64,000 nucleotides of DNA, taken from Rickettsiella endosymbiont of Aleochara curtula (GTDB lineage: Bacteria > Pseudomonadota > Gammaproteobacteria > Diplorickettsiales > Diplorickettsiaceae). The stretch covers positions 372,001 through 436,000 of the forward strand of contig NZ_OZ034990.1 in the NCBI RefSeq assembly GCF_964030935.1, read 5' to 3'. Under the pieces are notes generated by a model, which was not told the origin of the DNA, made no database searches, and saw only the letters and a list, made by a program, of their open reading frames with translations. The translations under genes were made by a program, and so were the position numbers. Positions 19,454 to 27,853 of the stretch are shown here, piece after piece. How positions within the stretch are numbered: position 1 is the stretch's first letter; every line of letters starts with the position of its first letter.

Positions 19454-21178
19454 TTAGTTATATTTATACGGATGAGATTCTGTTCCAGGCACATCTGAAT
19501 CGTTTTCTTGGACACTAAAAAGCTGTGGTTGAAACTTGGTCCGGATATTAGCACTGTTAAATGGATTTTTGCTAATTTTTGCGCATATAGACAGCTGATT
19601 TTCTAAGCTCTCCAACAGTGCCAATCTTTTCATAGCCGTCATCGGTAAGTAAGGATGAAAAAAATTCAATCCTTGCTCGATCATCTCCAACAGTTCTTCT
19701 GCCCGATCCACATTGCTGGTCATTTCTTGCCAAAGTTCTTCGCTAGTTCGGCTAGAATTTAACAACATTTGCCAGTCCAATCTATCTACCTTACATAAAA
19801 ATGGTTCATCAGCAAATAAAGCATCAGGATCGGTCGCCGCATTTTTGGCTAATGTTTGCAGTGCGATAACCATACGTTGGTCTCTATAAGTTGGGCCAAT
19901 AGTAATAAAGCTTATTAAGGTTTTATAAACCTCTTTATAAGCATCTGGCGTTTGAGACATATACAACCCGTAATGCAATAAAAAATAAAACGCATCACCT
20001 TCTGCTCGACCTATCGCATCAAATTCATAAACCCCCGTATAGACACAACTTGGATAAATCGGATTTTTACCCAGCGTATGGGCAAGATAGGTAGCAAAAC
20101 GAGTCTCTACATCGGCATAATCCATAATAGCGGTCAAATCAAAATCATAGGCTTTTATTTCCGCTTCTTTGAGCACTTCTATACTCCAGCTATCATAAAA
20201 CTTTTCGGCTATAAGCTTTAAAGAACGCAATGCCGGAATATACGTGGTAAAAATATATTCACGCTGTGCTTTTGACAACATACTTCCCCAAAAACTATGT
20301 CCGATATCATGTAACCACATGGCAAACGGACCACAGCGGTAACCATCGGCGTTTTTAGGATTGGATAGGACTTGCGGCGCGTATAATGAACTGGGGTGAA
20401 AATCTTGCGCATGCCAGTCATATAAAGTAGCTAAGCCCGGATTGCCTAAAACCGGACGCATCTGCAACGGTTGTTTATTCATCATGCGCAAAAAATAATT
20501 GATCATCGATGAGGAAGGTATTAAATACTGTGTGGTCGGGTCTTCAAAGTTGCCAGCACTTATTTTTTGTATCAACGGCAAATTGTTGATCAGCACCCAA
20601 ACTAAACGATTAGAATCCTGCTTACGCTCGCGCAGCGTCAGGTGATGGCTATATTCCGTTTTGATTAAGCACTGCTCGATGCGTGGCAACGCTAATACAT
20701 ACTTGGCTAATTCGTCAAAATTCACCTCAACCTGTAATTTTTCTAAAGCATGCGTCACACCTAATAAATATTGATAACCCAACAGGGTTATGGCTCCAGC
20801 CTTGACTAAAGGAACAATGCTAACCAGATAATCGAATTTGACATCCTGATCTTCCGCGCGCAAAGCATGGGTTTTGCTATATTGCATTTTCGCAATCAAA
20901 TACACATAAGCGGTAATCCCCTGCCAAAAAGGGATCTTTTTTTCGTTGACGAGATAAATCAGATATAAATTACAATGCGGATGATTCCAGATCTTCGCTC
21001 GAAAATTTCCTTTACGAATCGCTTTTTTTAAGCATTTCAGTCTGGGTTCATTAGGCCTCAAACTACTTAAAAAAGCGGGAATGGTTTTATTTTTCTGAAC
21101 TAATTCCAATAGATTGTTGTGAGCGGGCTGTAAATTAGCATTTGAGCGACAGGATTCATTACTATTATTTTTATCCAT
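19454..21178 (-). CDS. uncharacterised 574-residue protein, putative effector
   Basis: This is not a family I recognise. It is soluble, with no signal peptide or clear membrane helix. Residues about 290-305 contain MWLHDIGHSFWGSML, which resembles the HD-domain LHDIGH metal motif; histidines in YDWHAQDFHPSS and an Asp in AIMDYADVE could supply further ligands, but the spacing was not verified. The C-terminus is polar with acidic residues (SVQENDSDVPGTESHPYKYN), as in type IV effectors. It sits between fdxA and tsaB and reads into tsaB with a 3-base gap. Function is unknown. Confidence 0.55.
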   Translation of the reverse strand: MDKNNSNESCRSNANLQPAHNNLLELVQKNKTIPAFLSSLRPNEPRLKCLKKAIRKGNFRAKIWNHPHCNLYLIYLVNEKKIPFWQGITAYVYLIAKMQYSKTHALRAEDQDVKFDYLVSIVPLVKAGAITLLGYQYLLGVTHALEKLQVEVNFDELAKYVLALPRIEQCLIKTEYSHHLTLRERKQDSNRLVWVLINNLPLIQKISAGNFEDPTTQYLIPSSSMINYFLRMMNKQPLQMRPVLGNPGLATLYDWHAQDFHPSSLYAPQVLSNPKNADGYRCGPFAMWLHDIGHSFWGSMLSKAQREYIFTTYIPALRSLKLIAEKFYDSWSIEVLKEAEIKAYDFDLTAIMDYADVETRFATYLAHTLGKNPIYPSCVYTGVYEFDAIGRAEGDAFYFLLHYGLYMSQTPDAYKEVYKTLISFITIGPTYRDQRMVIALQTLAKNAATDPDALFADEPFLCKVDRLDWQMLLNSSRTSEELWQEMTSNVDRAEELLEMIEQGLNFFHPYLPMTAMKRLALLESLENQLSICAKISKNPFNSANIRTKFQPQLFSVQENDSDVPGTESHPYKYN

Positions 21179-21250
21179 AAAAAATTTATATTTTAAGTTA
21201 GGTATTTAATCAAGAATAATAAGGATTGCGACAAATGCGAAGCGTATATA

Positions 21251-21574
21251 TTATTTTTCGAGATACTTTAATTTATCTTCCTTATCTTTCCATTCGTCGG
21301 CGTCGGCGGGTGGATCTTTGCGGTGCGTGATATTCGGCCATTTTTGTGCAAGCTCTTTATTCAAGGCTAAGAATTCTTTATATTTTTCCGGCAGATCATC
21401 TTCAACATAAATGGCATTCACCGGACATTCTGGTTCACACAGGCCACAATCAATGCATTCGTCAGGATGAATAACCAACATATTCGGCCCTTCGTAAAAA
21501 CAATCAACTGGGCATACTTCTACACAATCGGTATATTTACAACGAATACACTTTTCAGTGACTAGAAATGTCAT
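21251..21574 (-). CDS. fdxA: ferredoxin FdxA (7Fe type)
   Basis: The 107-residue protein starts [26 protein letters not shown], with a second cluster motif [16 protein letters not shown]. The spacing is that of the 3Fe-4S plus 4Fe-4S ferredoxins (FdxA/Azotobacter FdI type), with their charged C-terminal extension. It is a soluble electron carrier. It lies between tRNA-Leu and the 574-residue gene. Confidence 0.93.
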   Translation of the reverse strand: MTFLVTEKCIRCKYTDCVEVCPVDCFYEGPNMLVIHPDECIDCGLCEPECPVNAIYVEDDLPEKYKEFLALNKELAQKWPNITHRKDPPADADEWKDKEDKLKYLEK

Positions 21575-21632
21575 TGGCGTTCTTTAATAGTGCAAATAAA
21601 TATTGAATTCAGTTTGTAAAATTAATTTAATT

Positions 21633-21719
21633 TGGTGCCCGGGGCCGGACTTGAACCGGCACAGTGTTACCACCGAGGGATTTTAAGTCCCTTGCGTCTA
21701 CCAATTTCGCCACCCGGGC
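21633..21719 (-). tRNA. tRNA-Leu (anticodon TAA)
   Basis: The 87-base tRNA has acceptor arms GCCCGGG / CCCGGGC, anticodon loop CTTAAAA (TAA), a long variable arm typical of leucine tRNAs, T-loop TTCAAGT and encoded CCA. It belongs to a Gly-Cys-Leu trio next to pgsA, as in E. coli glyW-cysT-leuZ. Confidence 0.95.
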
Positions 21720-21730
21720 ATATAATTCTT

Positions 21731-21855
21731 CTTACTCATAGCACACTCAAGTCGCTGGCTGTGTTGCCGCTCAACTCGCAATCCTAATGTATCCTTTAAT
21801 ACACTCCGGTTGCTCATTTTTGCGCCGCCCTGCCAAAAACTCCGTGCCTATGAGC
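21731..21855 (-). repeat. about 125-bp dispersed element between tRNA-Leu and tRNA-Cys
   Basis: This near-full copy is in reverse orientation to that at 5592. It begins TTACTCATAGCACACTCAAG, contains CTCAACTCGCAATCCT and CTCCGGTTGCTCA, and ends CCTATGAGCA. It is more diverged than the 5592 and 55646 copies. It separates tRNA-Leu from tRNA-Cys without disturbing either. Confidence 0.65.
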
Positions 21856-21864
21856 ATATTTTTT

Positions 21865-21938
21865 TGGAGGCTAGGGCCGGAATTGAACCGACGTACGCGG
21901 CTTTGCAGGCCGCTGCATGACCACTCTGCCACCCAGCC
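21865..21938 (-). tRNA. tRNA-Cys (anticodon GCA)
   Basis: The 74-base tRNA has acceptor arms GGCTGGG / CCTAGCC (one G-T pair), anticodon stem-loop GCGGC CTGCAAA GCCGC (anticodon GCA), T-loop TTCAATT and encoded CCA. The spacer of about 175 bp between it and tRNA-Gly holds no gene I can support. Confidence 0.95.
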
Positions 21939-22112
21939 AATTTGTACATCTCGCGCTTCGTCTTTTTACCGACTTCTTCGTTGGATGCTGGTTTCCGGTA
22001 CTCATGTACCTCGCAGTACATTCCGTTCCTCAACCATCATCCGCCTCGAACTCAGCAAAAATACTTCAGCCTCTACTAATTGATCGTTAATTTCCAATTA
22101 ATAAAAAAATCT

Positions 22113-22188
22113 TGGAGCGGGAAACGAGGCTCGAACTCGCGACCTCAACCTTGGCAAGGTTGCGCTCTACCAACTGAGCTATTCCCGC
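22113..22188 (-). tRNA. tRNA-Gly (anticodon GCC)
   Basis: The 76-base tRNA has acceptor arms GCGGGAA / TTCCCGC, anticodon stem CAACC / GGTTG with loop TTGCCAA (GCC), T-loop TTCGAGC and encoded CCA. It is first in the Gly-Cys-Leu trio, 36 bases after pgsA. Confidence 0.96.
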
Positions 22189-22224
22189 AAAACGGGTGAT
22201 ATTGTAACTGCATGAAAAATGCTG

Positions 22225-22773
22225 TCAAGAAGATAAATCATGCCAAGCTGCTTTTAAATATAAACACATACTCCACAACGTCAAGATTACTGCAAGATAA
22301 AGTAATACATAACCTGACAAAGCAAATCCTATCCAAGCACCTGGCTTATAAAGTAATAATAAAATAATCGCTAACATTTGTATCGCGGTTTTTATTTTGC
22401 CTAACATGCTCACTACCATACGTTTGCGTTTACCAATCTCTGCCATCCATTCACGCAATGCCGATACCATAATTTCTCGACAAATAATAACGATAGCAGG
22501 GACAGCTAAATAAGGTAACGCTTGATCACCCACCAATAATATTAAAGCCGTTACCACAATTAATTTATCGGCAACGGGATCAAGGAATGTGCCTAATTTA
22601 GAAACTTGTCCCAAACTTCGCGCTAAATAACCATCTAACCAATCTGTCATCGCCGCAAAAATAAAAATGATCGCGGCTAATATGTGACTACCACGAAAAG
22701 GTAAATAAAATAATAAAATAAAAACGGGAATTAAAATGATGCGCAGAAAGGTCAATATATTGGGGATACCCAT
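22225..22773 (-). CDS. pgsA: CDP-diacylglycerol-glycerol-3-phosphate 3-phosphatidyltransferase
   Basis: The 182-residue inner-membrane enzyme makes phosphatidylglycerophosphate, the first committed step to phosphatidylglycerol. It begins MGIPNILTFLRIILIPVFI and carries the CDP-alcohol phosphotransferase motif DG-x2-AR-x8-G-x3-D-x3-D as DWLDGYLARSLGQVSKLGTF then LDPVADK. Several transmembrane helices follow. It lies downstream of uvrC and upstream of tRNA-Gly, the E. coli order. Confidence 0.95.
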   Translation of the reverse strand: MGIPNILTFLRIILIPVFILLFYLPFRGSHILAAIIFIFAAMTDWLDGYLARSLGQVSKLGTFLDPVADKLIVVTALILLVGDQALPYLAVPAIVIICREIMVSALREWMAEIGKRKRMVVSMLGKIKTAIQMLAIILLLLYKPGAWIGFALSGYVLLYLAVILTLWSMCLYLKAAWHDLSS

Positions 22774-22830
22774 GGGGTGTATACCAGTAGCGAGCGATCT
22801 CTTATGGATACCTTAGTGTAACTGGTTAGT

Positions 22831-24663
22831 TTAGCCTTTTAAAGCTAAATAAATTTGTTCGGCCAAACGTTGACTAATACCAGGAACTTTGGCTAGGTCA
22901 GCCGCACTGGCGTTTTGTAATGCTTGTAAGCCGCCAAACTGACGTAATAATTCACGTCGCCGTTTCGCACCGATACCAGGAATATCTTCCAGCGCTGAAG
23001 TACGTCGTTTTTTTGCGCGTCGACCTCGGTGCCCAGTAATAGCAAAACGATGGGCTTCATCGCGTATGCTTAAAATCGCTCGTAATGCCAAGGAATCCGC
23101 AGGCAAGCTAATAGGCTGCGCACGATTGGAAAAATATAAACTTTCCAGACCCGATTTTCGACCCGGACCTTTCGCTACGCCGATGAGAAGGATACCATTA
23201 ATCTGTAGCTCCTCTAGGACTTGTTCAGCTTGCTTGAGTTGACCTTTGCCACCATCGATAAGCAACACATCCGGTAAATTTTCTTCTTCATTTTTCAAAT
23301 GCTTATAACGGCGCAACAACGCTTGACGCATTGCTGCATAGTCATCGCCAGGAGTAACATCCTCAATATTAAAGCGTCGATAGTCCATTTTTCGTGGACC
23401 TTGCTCATCAAATACCACACACGAGGCAACGGTCGCTTCGCCTTGCGTATGACTGATATCAAAACATTCTATGCGCTGTGGCATATTATCCAAGCGCAAT
23501 GCCGTTTGCAAACATTCGAGTTGCTTATAAAAGGCCAATTTATCGGAAAGATGCGCTACTAAAGCCTGTCGTGCATTTTCATGTGCCAAGCTTAACCAGT
23601 GCTTTTTTTCACCACTGGGTTTATTTAATAATTTAACTTTATGTCCTGAACGCTCAACTAAAGTGGCCCTTAACCATTCTTGTTCAGGTAGCTTTAACGA
23701 AATAACAATCTCCTCAGGAATGGTATGCGAAATTTCAGTTTGCAAATAAAATTGCTCGATAAAAGCCGATAATACTTCCGCGGTTTTATGTTTTGCAGGT
23801 ACATCAGGGAAGTAGGCTTTACCACCTAATAATCGACCATGGCGCACATTCAACACATATAAAACATAATGCGACGTTTGTTGTGCTAAGCCAATAATAT
23901 CCAGATTACCCTGGCCGGTAGTAATCACTTGTTGCTGTTGAATCTCACGCAGCGCGGCAATCTGATCGCGCAAACGCGCGGCGGTCTCATAATCTAATCC
24001 CTGCGCTGCCCTTTCCATTTGTTCAGCGATATCATCGATAACAGTTTGATTTTTGCCTTGTAAAAATAACACCGTATTTGTCACATCCCGCTGATAATTT
24101 TCTGGTGTAATAAGTCCGACACAAGGAGCGGTACAGCGTTTGATTTGGTATTGCAAGCACGGCCTGGTGCGATTGCGAAAAAAACTATCTTTACAAGAAC
24201 GAATTCTAAATAATTTCTGCAATAAATTGATAGTTTCTCTGACGGCCAGGATACTTGGGAACGGTCCAAAATAGCGATAATCCTTTGTGCGTGCACCGCG
24301 ATAAAACGCTAAACGCGGATAACTTTGGTGTTTGCTAAGAATAATATACGGGTAGCTTTTATCATCGCGTAACAAAATATTGTAACGCGGCTTCAATTGT
24401 TTAATGAGATTACTCTCTAACAATAAAGCTTGATTTTCGGTTTCTGTGGCGGTGGTTTCAATGGCCGTCACCTGTCGCATCAGCAACGCCACGCGACTAC
24501 TTTGCTGACCACGGAAATAGCTACTGACACGTTTTTTTAAATGCCGCGCTTTGCCCACATACAATACTTGCTGCTCGGCGTTCAAAAATAAATAAACACC
24601 CGCACTTTGACTGATAAAAGCCAGTTGCTGTTTTAGATTCGTCGCATCCGCACCAAGCTTCAC
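22831..24663 (-). CDS. uvrC: UvrABC excinuclease subunit C
   Basis: UvrC makes both incisions in nucleotide excision repair. The 610-residue protein has a GIY-YIG domain at the N-terminus (AGVYLFLNAEQQVLYVGKAR, residues 17-36), a cysteine-containing segment (RSCKDSFFRNRTRPCLQYQI), a UVR motif, the RNase H-like endonuclease domain (ECFDISHTQGEATVASCVVF; LIDGGKGQL) and C-terminal helix-hairpin-helix motifs (LEDIPGIGAKRRRELL; VPGISQRLAEQIY). In most gammaproteobacteria the letA/uvrY gene is directly upstream; here a 5-kb insertion separates them. Confidence 0.97.
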   Translation of the reverse strand: MKLGADATNLKQQLAFISQSAGVYLFLNAEQQVLYVGKARHLKKRVSSYFRGQQSSRVALLMRQVTAIETTATETENQALLLESNLIKQLKPRYNILLRDDKSYPYIILSKHQSYPRLAFYRGARTKDYRYFGPFPSILAVRETINLLQKLFRIRSCKDSFFRNRTRPCLQYQIKRCTAPCVGLITPENYQRDVTNTVLFLQGKNQTVIDDIAEQMERAAQGLDYETAARLRDQIAALREIQQQQVITTGQGNLDIIGLAQQTSHYVLYVLNVRHGRLLGGKAYFPDVPAKHKTAEVLSAFIEQFYLQTEISHTIPEEIVISLKLPEQEWLRATLVERSGHKVKLLNKPSGEKKHWLSLAHENARQALVAHLSDKLAFYKQLECLQTALRLDNMPQRIECFDISHTQGEATVASCVVFDEQGPRKMDYRRFNIEDVTPGDDYAAMRQALLRRYKHLKNEEENLPDVLLIDGGKGQLKQAEQVLEELQINGILLIGVAKGPGRKSGLESLYFSNRAQPISLPADSLALRAILSIRDEAHRFAITGHRGRRAKKRRTSALEDIPGIGAKRRRELLRQFGGLQALQNASAADLAKVPGISQRLAEQIYLALKG

Positions 24664-24751
24664 AGAATCACCTACAGAATACCCAATAAACCATCATACT
24701 AATGAATATACCTCGCGAACTTCAAGCTGCGCAATGCAAAAAAGTGTAACC

Positions 24752-24833
24752 ATCGTCATTGCGAGCACGCAGTGCTTATTCGTCATTGCGAGCACCGTAG
24801 GTGCGCGGCAATCTAGACATTCGCTCGCCATGC
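24752..24833 (+). repeat. composite REP-like element
   Basis: Two units lie head to tail: CGTCATTGCGAGCACGCAGTG and CGTCATTGCGAGCACCGTAG...GCGGCAATCT, followed by a CATTCGCTCGCCATG tail. The same composite order occurs at 60672-60776, so the block appears to have spread as a unit. It lies upstream of uvrC. Confidence 0.65.
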
Positions 24834-24877
24834 GCTGACTTCTCATCTCTTGAAAATCTGCATCGCGAGATGGAAAC

Positions 24878-24907
24878 ATATCAAGATGCTATATCGCATC
24901 TTGATAT
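24878..24907. terminator. 12-bp perfect hairpin after the small secreted protein gene
   Basis: ATATCAAGATGC and GCATCTTGATAT form a perfect stem with loop TATATC, 15 bases past the stop of the minus-strand gene at 24923. No T-run follows on the minus strand, so it may be an RNA-stabilising or weak terminating hairpin rather than a classical intrinsic terminator. Confidence 0.45.
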
Positions 24908-24922
24908 GCAACGAGGTAAATT

Positions 24923-25222
24923 TTATTTATTTAAGTTATCAAAGATTTGTTTAACCGTTTTCAAAGCAGGTAAATTAGGGAACTGCGTAGCCAAAGCGTC
25001 GACTAAAACGCCTACGCCTTTAAAACCGGTTTTGGTGGTAACCTGCTGTTGATTCAGTTCCTTAGAAGCATTAACTTGTTGGTTTTGTTGGCTCTTAAGC
25101 TGATCTTTAATCATTTGCACTTCGTGGCGTAACTCTGCACAACAATCGCTGTCTTGTGCCCAAACCGGACTCACTGCAAAAAACGCTAATAAGAATAATG
25201 TGACTGGTTTTAATAAAGACAT
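24923..25222 (-). CDS. small exported coiled-coil protein
   Basis: The 99-residue precursor has a clear signal peptide (MSLLKPVTLFLLAFFAVSPVWA) and mature start QDSDCCAEL, followed by a Gln-rich heptad-like helix (about 28-62) and a short hydrophobic C-terminal segment. The ribosome-binding site GAAGGAGGT before the ATG is strong. It is probably periplasmic or outer-membrane associated; the CC pair could bond or bind metal. I recognise no family. It is the first gene of the accessory insertion between uvrC and letA. Confidence 0.6.
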   Translation of the reverse strand: MSLLKPVTLFLLAFFAVSPVWAQDSDCCAELRHEVQMIKDQLKSQQNQQVNASKELNQQQVTTKTGFKGVGVLVDALATQFPNLPALKTVKQIFDNLNK

Positions 25223-25456
25223 CTGAAGTAACCTCCTTCGCTATACCATGCGCTCTAAACTGAGTATCGATCAGAAATATTACTCACCCGGTTTAGAATC
25301 GCCCCATTTTAATACTAAGCAAAAGAAGCATAGTCTATCGGCTAAACTTATGCTAAATGCTTAATTTTTAACCGAGTACACACTTCGCAACGTCAAATTT
25401 TGAGACGAATATCTGTCTGTTTAATGCGCATTCCTATTTTTTGCCTAAACTAAGAT

Positions 25457-25544
25457 CGTCATGACGAACGAATGGAATGAGCGTGGCCTTCTACAATTTG
25501 AATTTATTTTTAGATTGCCGCGCGCTACGCGCTCGCAATGACGA
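25457..25544. repeat. REP-like pair
   Basis: A variant unit, CGTCATGACGAACGAATG...GAGCGTGGCC (25457-25489), is followed by a full reverse unit, AGATTGCCGCGCGCTACGCGC...CAATGACG (25512-25544). The first corresponds to the ATTACATTCGCTCGCCATGACG arm seen at 36283 and 60735. Confidence 0.6.
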
Positions 25545-25591
25545 TTAATTTTTCCTCTACTCGCAATGACAAGTTTTTAATGATCAACAAC

Positions 25592-25613
25592 CAGGTAATA
25601 TTTTTATTACCTG
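25592..25613. promoter_or_regulatory. perfect 9-bp inverted repeat upstream of the HAD-like array
   Basis: CAGGTAATA-TTTT-TATTACCTG is flanked by TGATCA on both sides within about 12 bases. It lies 110 bases before the first HAD-like gene. It could be an operator or a hairpin; the sequence alone does not decide. Confidence 0.3.
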
Positions 25614-25724
25614 ATCAGAAAAAAAAGGGTAAACGCTTGTTGTTATCATTTACTAGATAAAGTAAGGTGTCAGTGAAAGTTGTTTACTTTCTAAAAAAAA
25701 TCAAAATATTATAAGGAAATTTTT

Positions 25725-26681
25725 ATGCTTAATACAAAACATATTATCATCTCTTTATCCTCATTAATGATATTTAATGAGGATATTATGAAAACGGAAT
25801 TTAAACCTCTGATTAATGTTTTTTCTAATTCTGCCCTCGATGTTACTAGGGTGATTTTATCTCGTATGTTTAATAAAGGAGATGAAGCAGAAAATAGACT
25901 AAGCGAGCAAAAAAATAAAAAATATTTGCTTAAAATTCCCACGCTTTCCTTTCCCAATGTAATTAATTACCAACTAGGCATAATTAATACCGATCAGTTT
26001 ATCGATAACCTTAGAAAATCACTGGCTATGGCAAAAGGTGATGGAAAGCCTGATGGTACAATTGAAAGTAAATTAGGATCTTCCTGGAAATCAGGTATTG
26101 AATTAGCTGGAAACGCCACAGAAAAATTAAATGATTTAATTGTTTGCGCCAATAATGACCAAAAAATTTATCTGATAAGCGATATTGATCCTTTACATGC
26201 TGAAAAAATTTTAAGCTTGTTCAGTGAAATATGTCCTAATTATTACTCGGAAAATTTACCTGAAGCAATTACTCCCAATCAACCTATTGAAATTGCCAAA
26301 AATATTTATTTGTGTCCCTCATATATTTACGGAGCAATGATTGAACCGCAAGCTTCAAGTTTTTTTTCTAGCTTATTTAAATCATCAAAGACAAGTCTAA
26401 TTACTGAAGTAATAAATTCTTTAGATTCAGATAAGGATATATTATTTGTCAGTGACAATAAAAAAGAAACTTGCATAGCCAAAAAATTGGGAATGACTAC
26501 TACAAGCACCGATCATTTTTATGACCAGATAAAACCAACTGTCAATCTTACTGAAACAAAAATTGATTTCATAAATGAATGTTTTCCATCTGCAAGCAAA
26601 CTATGCGTACCAAACAATTCTCCTTCTAACACGGATATAACAGAACATACTGCCGAAAAAAAATTAAGTTTTTCAAGATAA
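25725..26681 (+). CDS. HAD-fold-like pseudoenzyme, paralogue 1
   Basis: The 318-residue protein has the layout of a class IA HAD phosphatase (YihX type): a first strand IIISLSSLMIF at residues 7-17, a helical cap with YQLGIINTDQFIDNLRKSL and a conserved Trp, motif II IYLISDIDPLHAEKI (Ser152), and a motif IV-like strand DILFVSDNKKE followed by AKKLGMTTT. The catalytic DxD/DxG of motif I is replaced by SLS, the motif III Lys-Pro by IEP, and the motif IV acidic pair is weakened, so phosphatase activity is unlikely. A polar tail follows. AAGGAAATTTTT precedes the ATG. It is first of four tandem paralogues. Fold assignment is by eye. Confidence 0.65.
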   Translation: MLNTKHIIISLSSLMIFNEDIMKTEFKPLINVFSNSALDVTRVILSRMFNKGDEAENRLSEQKNKKYLLKIPTLSFPNVINYQLGIINTDQFIDNLRKSLAMAKGDGKPDGTIESKLGSSWKSGIELAGNATEKLNDLIVCANNDQKIYLISDIDPLHAEKILSLFSEICPNYYSENLPEAITPNQPIEIAKNIYLCPSYIYGAMIEPQASSFFSSLFKSSKTSLITEVINSLDSDKDILFVSDNKKETCIAKKLGMTTTSTDHFYDQIKPTVNLTETKIDFINECFPSASKLCVPNNSPSNTDITEHTAEKKLSFSR

Positions 26682-26698
26682 TATTTTTAGCCAACCAA

Positions 26699-26726
26699 TT
26701 AAAGGAAGAAACGTTTCTTCCTTTAA
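26699..26726. terminator. 28-bp perfect palindrome between HAD-like paralogues 1 and 2
   Basis: TTAAAGGAAGAAAC is followed at once by its exact reverse complement GTTTCTTCCTTTAA. It lies 18 bases past the stop of paralogue 1. It may terminate transcription in either direction or act as a processing site between array members. Confidence 0.5.
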
Positions 26727-26805
26727 ATCGGATTTATCAAATAAATACTCATTTAGAAAACAGAAAAATATTCAATAAAAATCAAAGCTTTTATAAGGAA
26801 TTTTT

Positions 26806-27705
26806 ATGCCTCATTCAAAAAACATCATCGTTCCTTTATCGACATTAATTAAATTTAATGAACATATATTTAAAGAAACAATGATGTCTTTACGTAAAAT
26901 TGAAACCATCCCCTCCCATGATGCCTATTTTATCGCACGTTACTTTATGCATTATTATCTTACTGCGCGGTTACTCTTTAACCCAGTAGAGAATACACTG
27001 GAAGAGGTGCGCGCGGCGGGCGTGCAAGAAGAAAAGGCAGCTTACGCTCAGTTAATAGAAAAACAATTATCTTCTCCTTATAGGATGCAATATAATCGGG
27101 GTGCAATAAATACTGAACAGTTTTTCGATCAATTATTTAACGCTTTAACGTTATCTTCTGATGATAAGCAAACTCAAATAGATAAAGATAGCTTAAAACA
27201 TGCCTGGAATTCAGCAATTGAATTGTCAGAGAACGCAGCAAATAAATTAAATTACTTAATTGATCAAGCTAATCACGATCAAAGGATTTATCTGGTAGGT
27301 GATAGTGATCCACTATATGCCGAAAAAATCTTAGCTCTATTTAAACAGGCATCTCCCATTAACTGGAAATTCCCTAAAGATACTGCCAAAAATCAATCTA
27401 TTAAAATTGCTAGAAATATTTATTTGTGTTTATCATATACTTATGGAGAATCAATACAGCCATCATCTAGCCATTCTATTTCCAGCTTATTTAAAACACC
27501 CAGATCAAGTTTGATTTCTAAAGTCATATATTCTTTACAGAGTAAAAATATATTATTTGTTAATGATGACAAAAAAGAAAAAATTATAGTAAAAAATTCC
27601 AACATGATATTTATGTCTGAAACTAATTTTTATAATCAGCTAGAACCAAATTCTGCTAATGAAACTGCCAGTTCCGTATCATCTAAAACTAGATTTACTC
27701 ATTAA
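26806..27705 (+). CDS. HAD-fold-like pseudoenzyme, paralogue 2
   Basis: This 299-residue protein is the closest relative of paralogue 1. Motif I is NIIVPLSTLIKFNE (Pro at residue 10 in place of the nucleophilic Asp). The cap carries YNRGAINTEQFFDQLFNAL and AWNSAIELSENAANKLNYL, motif II is IYLVGDSDPLYAEKI, and the last strand is NILFVNDDKKE. The motif III lysine is absent (YGESIQP). The initiation context AAGGAATTTTTATG matches its neighbours. Identical architecture and tandem position indicate local duplication followed by divergence. Confidence 0.65.
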   Translation: MPHSKNIIVPLSTLIKFNEHIFKETMMSLRKIETIPSHDAYFIARYFMHYYLTARLLFNPVENTLEEVRAAGVQEEKAAYAQLIEKQLSSPYRMQYNRGAINTEQFFDQLFNALTLSSDDKQTQIDKDSLKHAWNSAIELSENAANKLNYLIDQANHDQRIYLVGDSDPLYAEKILALFKQASPINWKFPKDTAKNQSIKIARNIYLCLSYTYGESIQPSSSHSISSLFKTPRSSLISKVIYSLQSKNILFVNDDKKEKIIVKNSNMIFMSETNFYNQLEPNSANETASSVSSKTRFTH

Positions 27706-27853
27706 ATAAACTTATTTATTATTCTAATGAATAAGCTATTTTTCCGTCGAACTTTTTTAAAAATAATTTATATTTAAGTAGAATTATTAGTGCTTGTCAC
27801 TGCGTTAGAAAAAAAGTAAGATAAAAATTGAAATTTAATAAAAAAGGATTTTT

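Larger units (their letters stand above)
25223..25724. other. intergenic region before the HAD-like array
   Basis: This 502-bp spacer contains the ribosome-binding site of the 24923 gene, two REP-like units (25457-25544) and a perfect hairpin (25592-25613). A plausible promoter for the array must lie in the last 100 bases, but I could not fix -35/-10 boxes. Nothing else is recognisable. Confidence 0.5.

Noticed and set aside
21958..22080. Possible further repeat copy between tRNA-Cys and tRNA-Gly
   Set aside because: It shares only short scraps (ATTCCG, GAACTCAGC) with the 125-bp element; similarity too weak to call.
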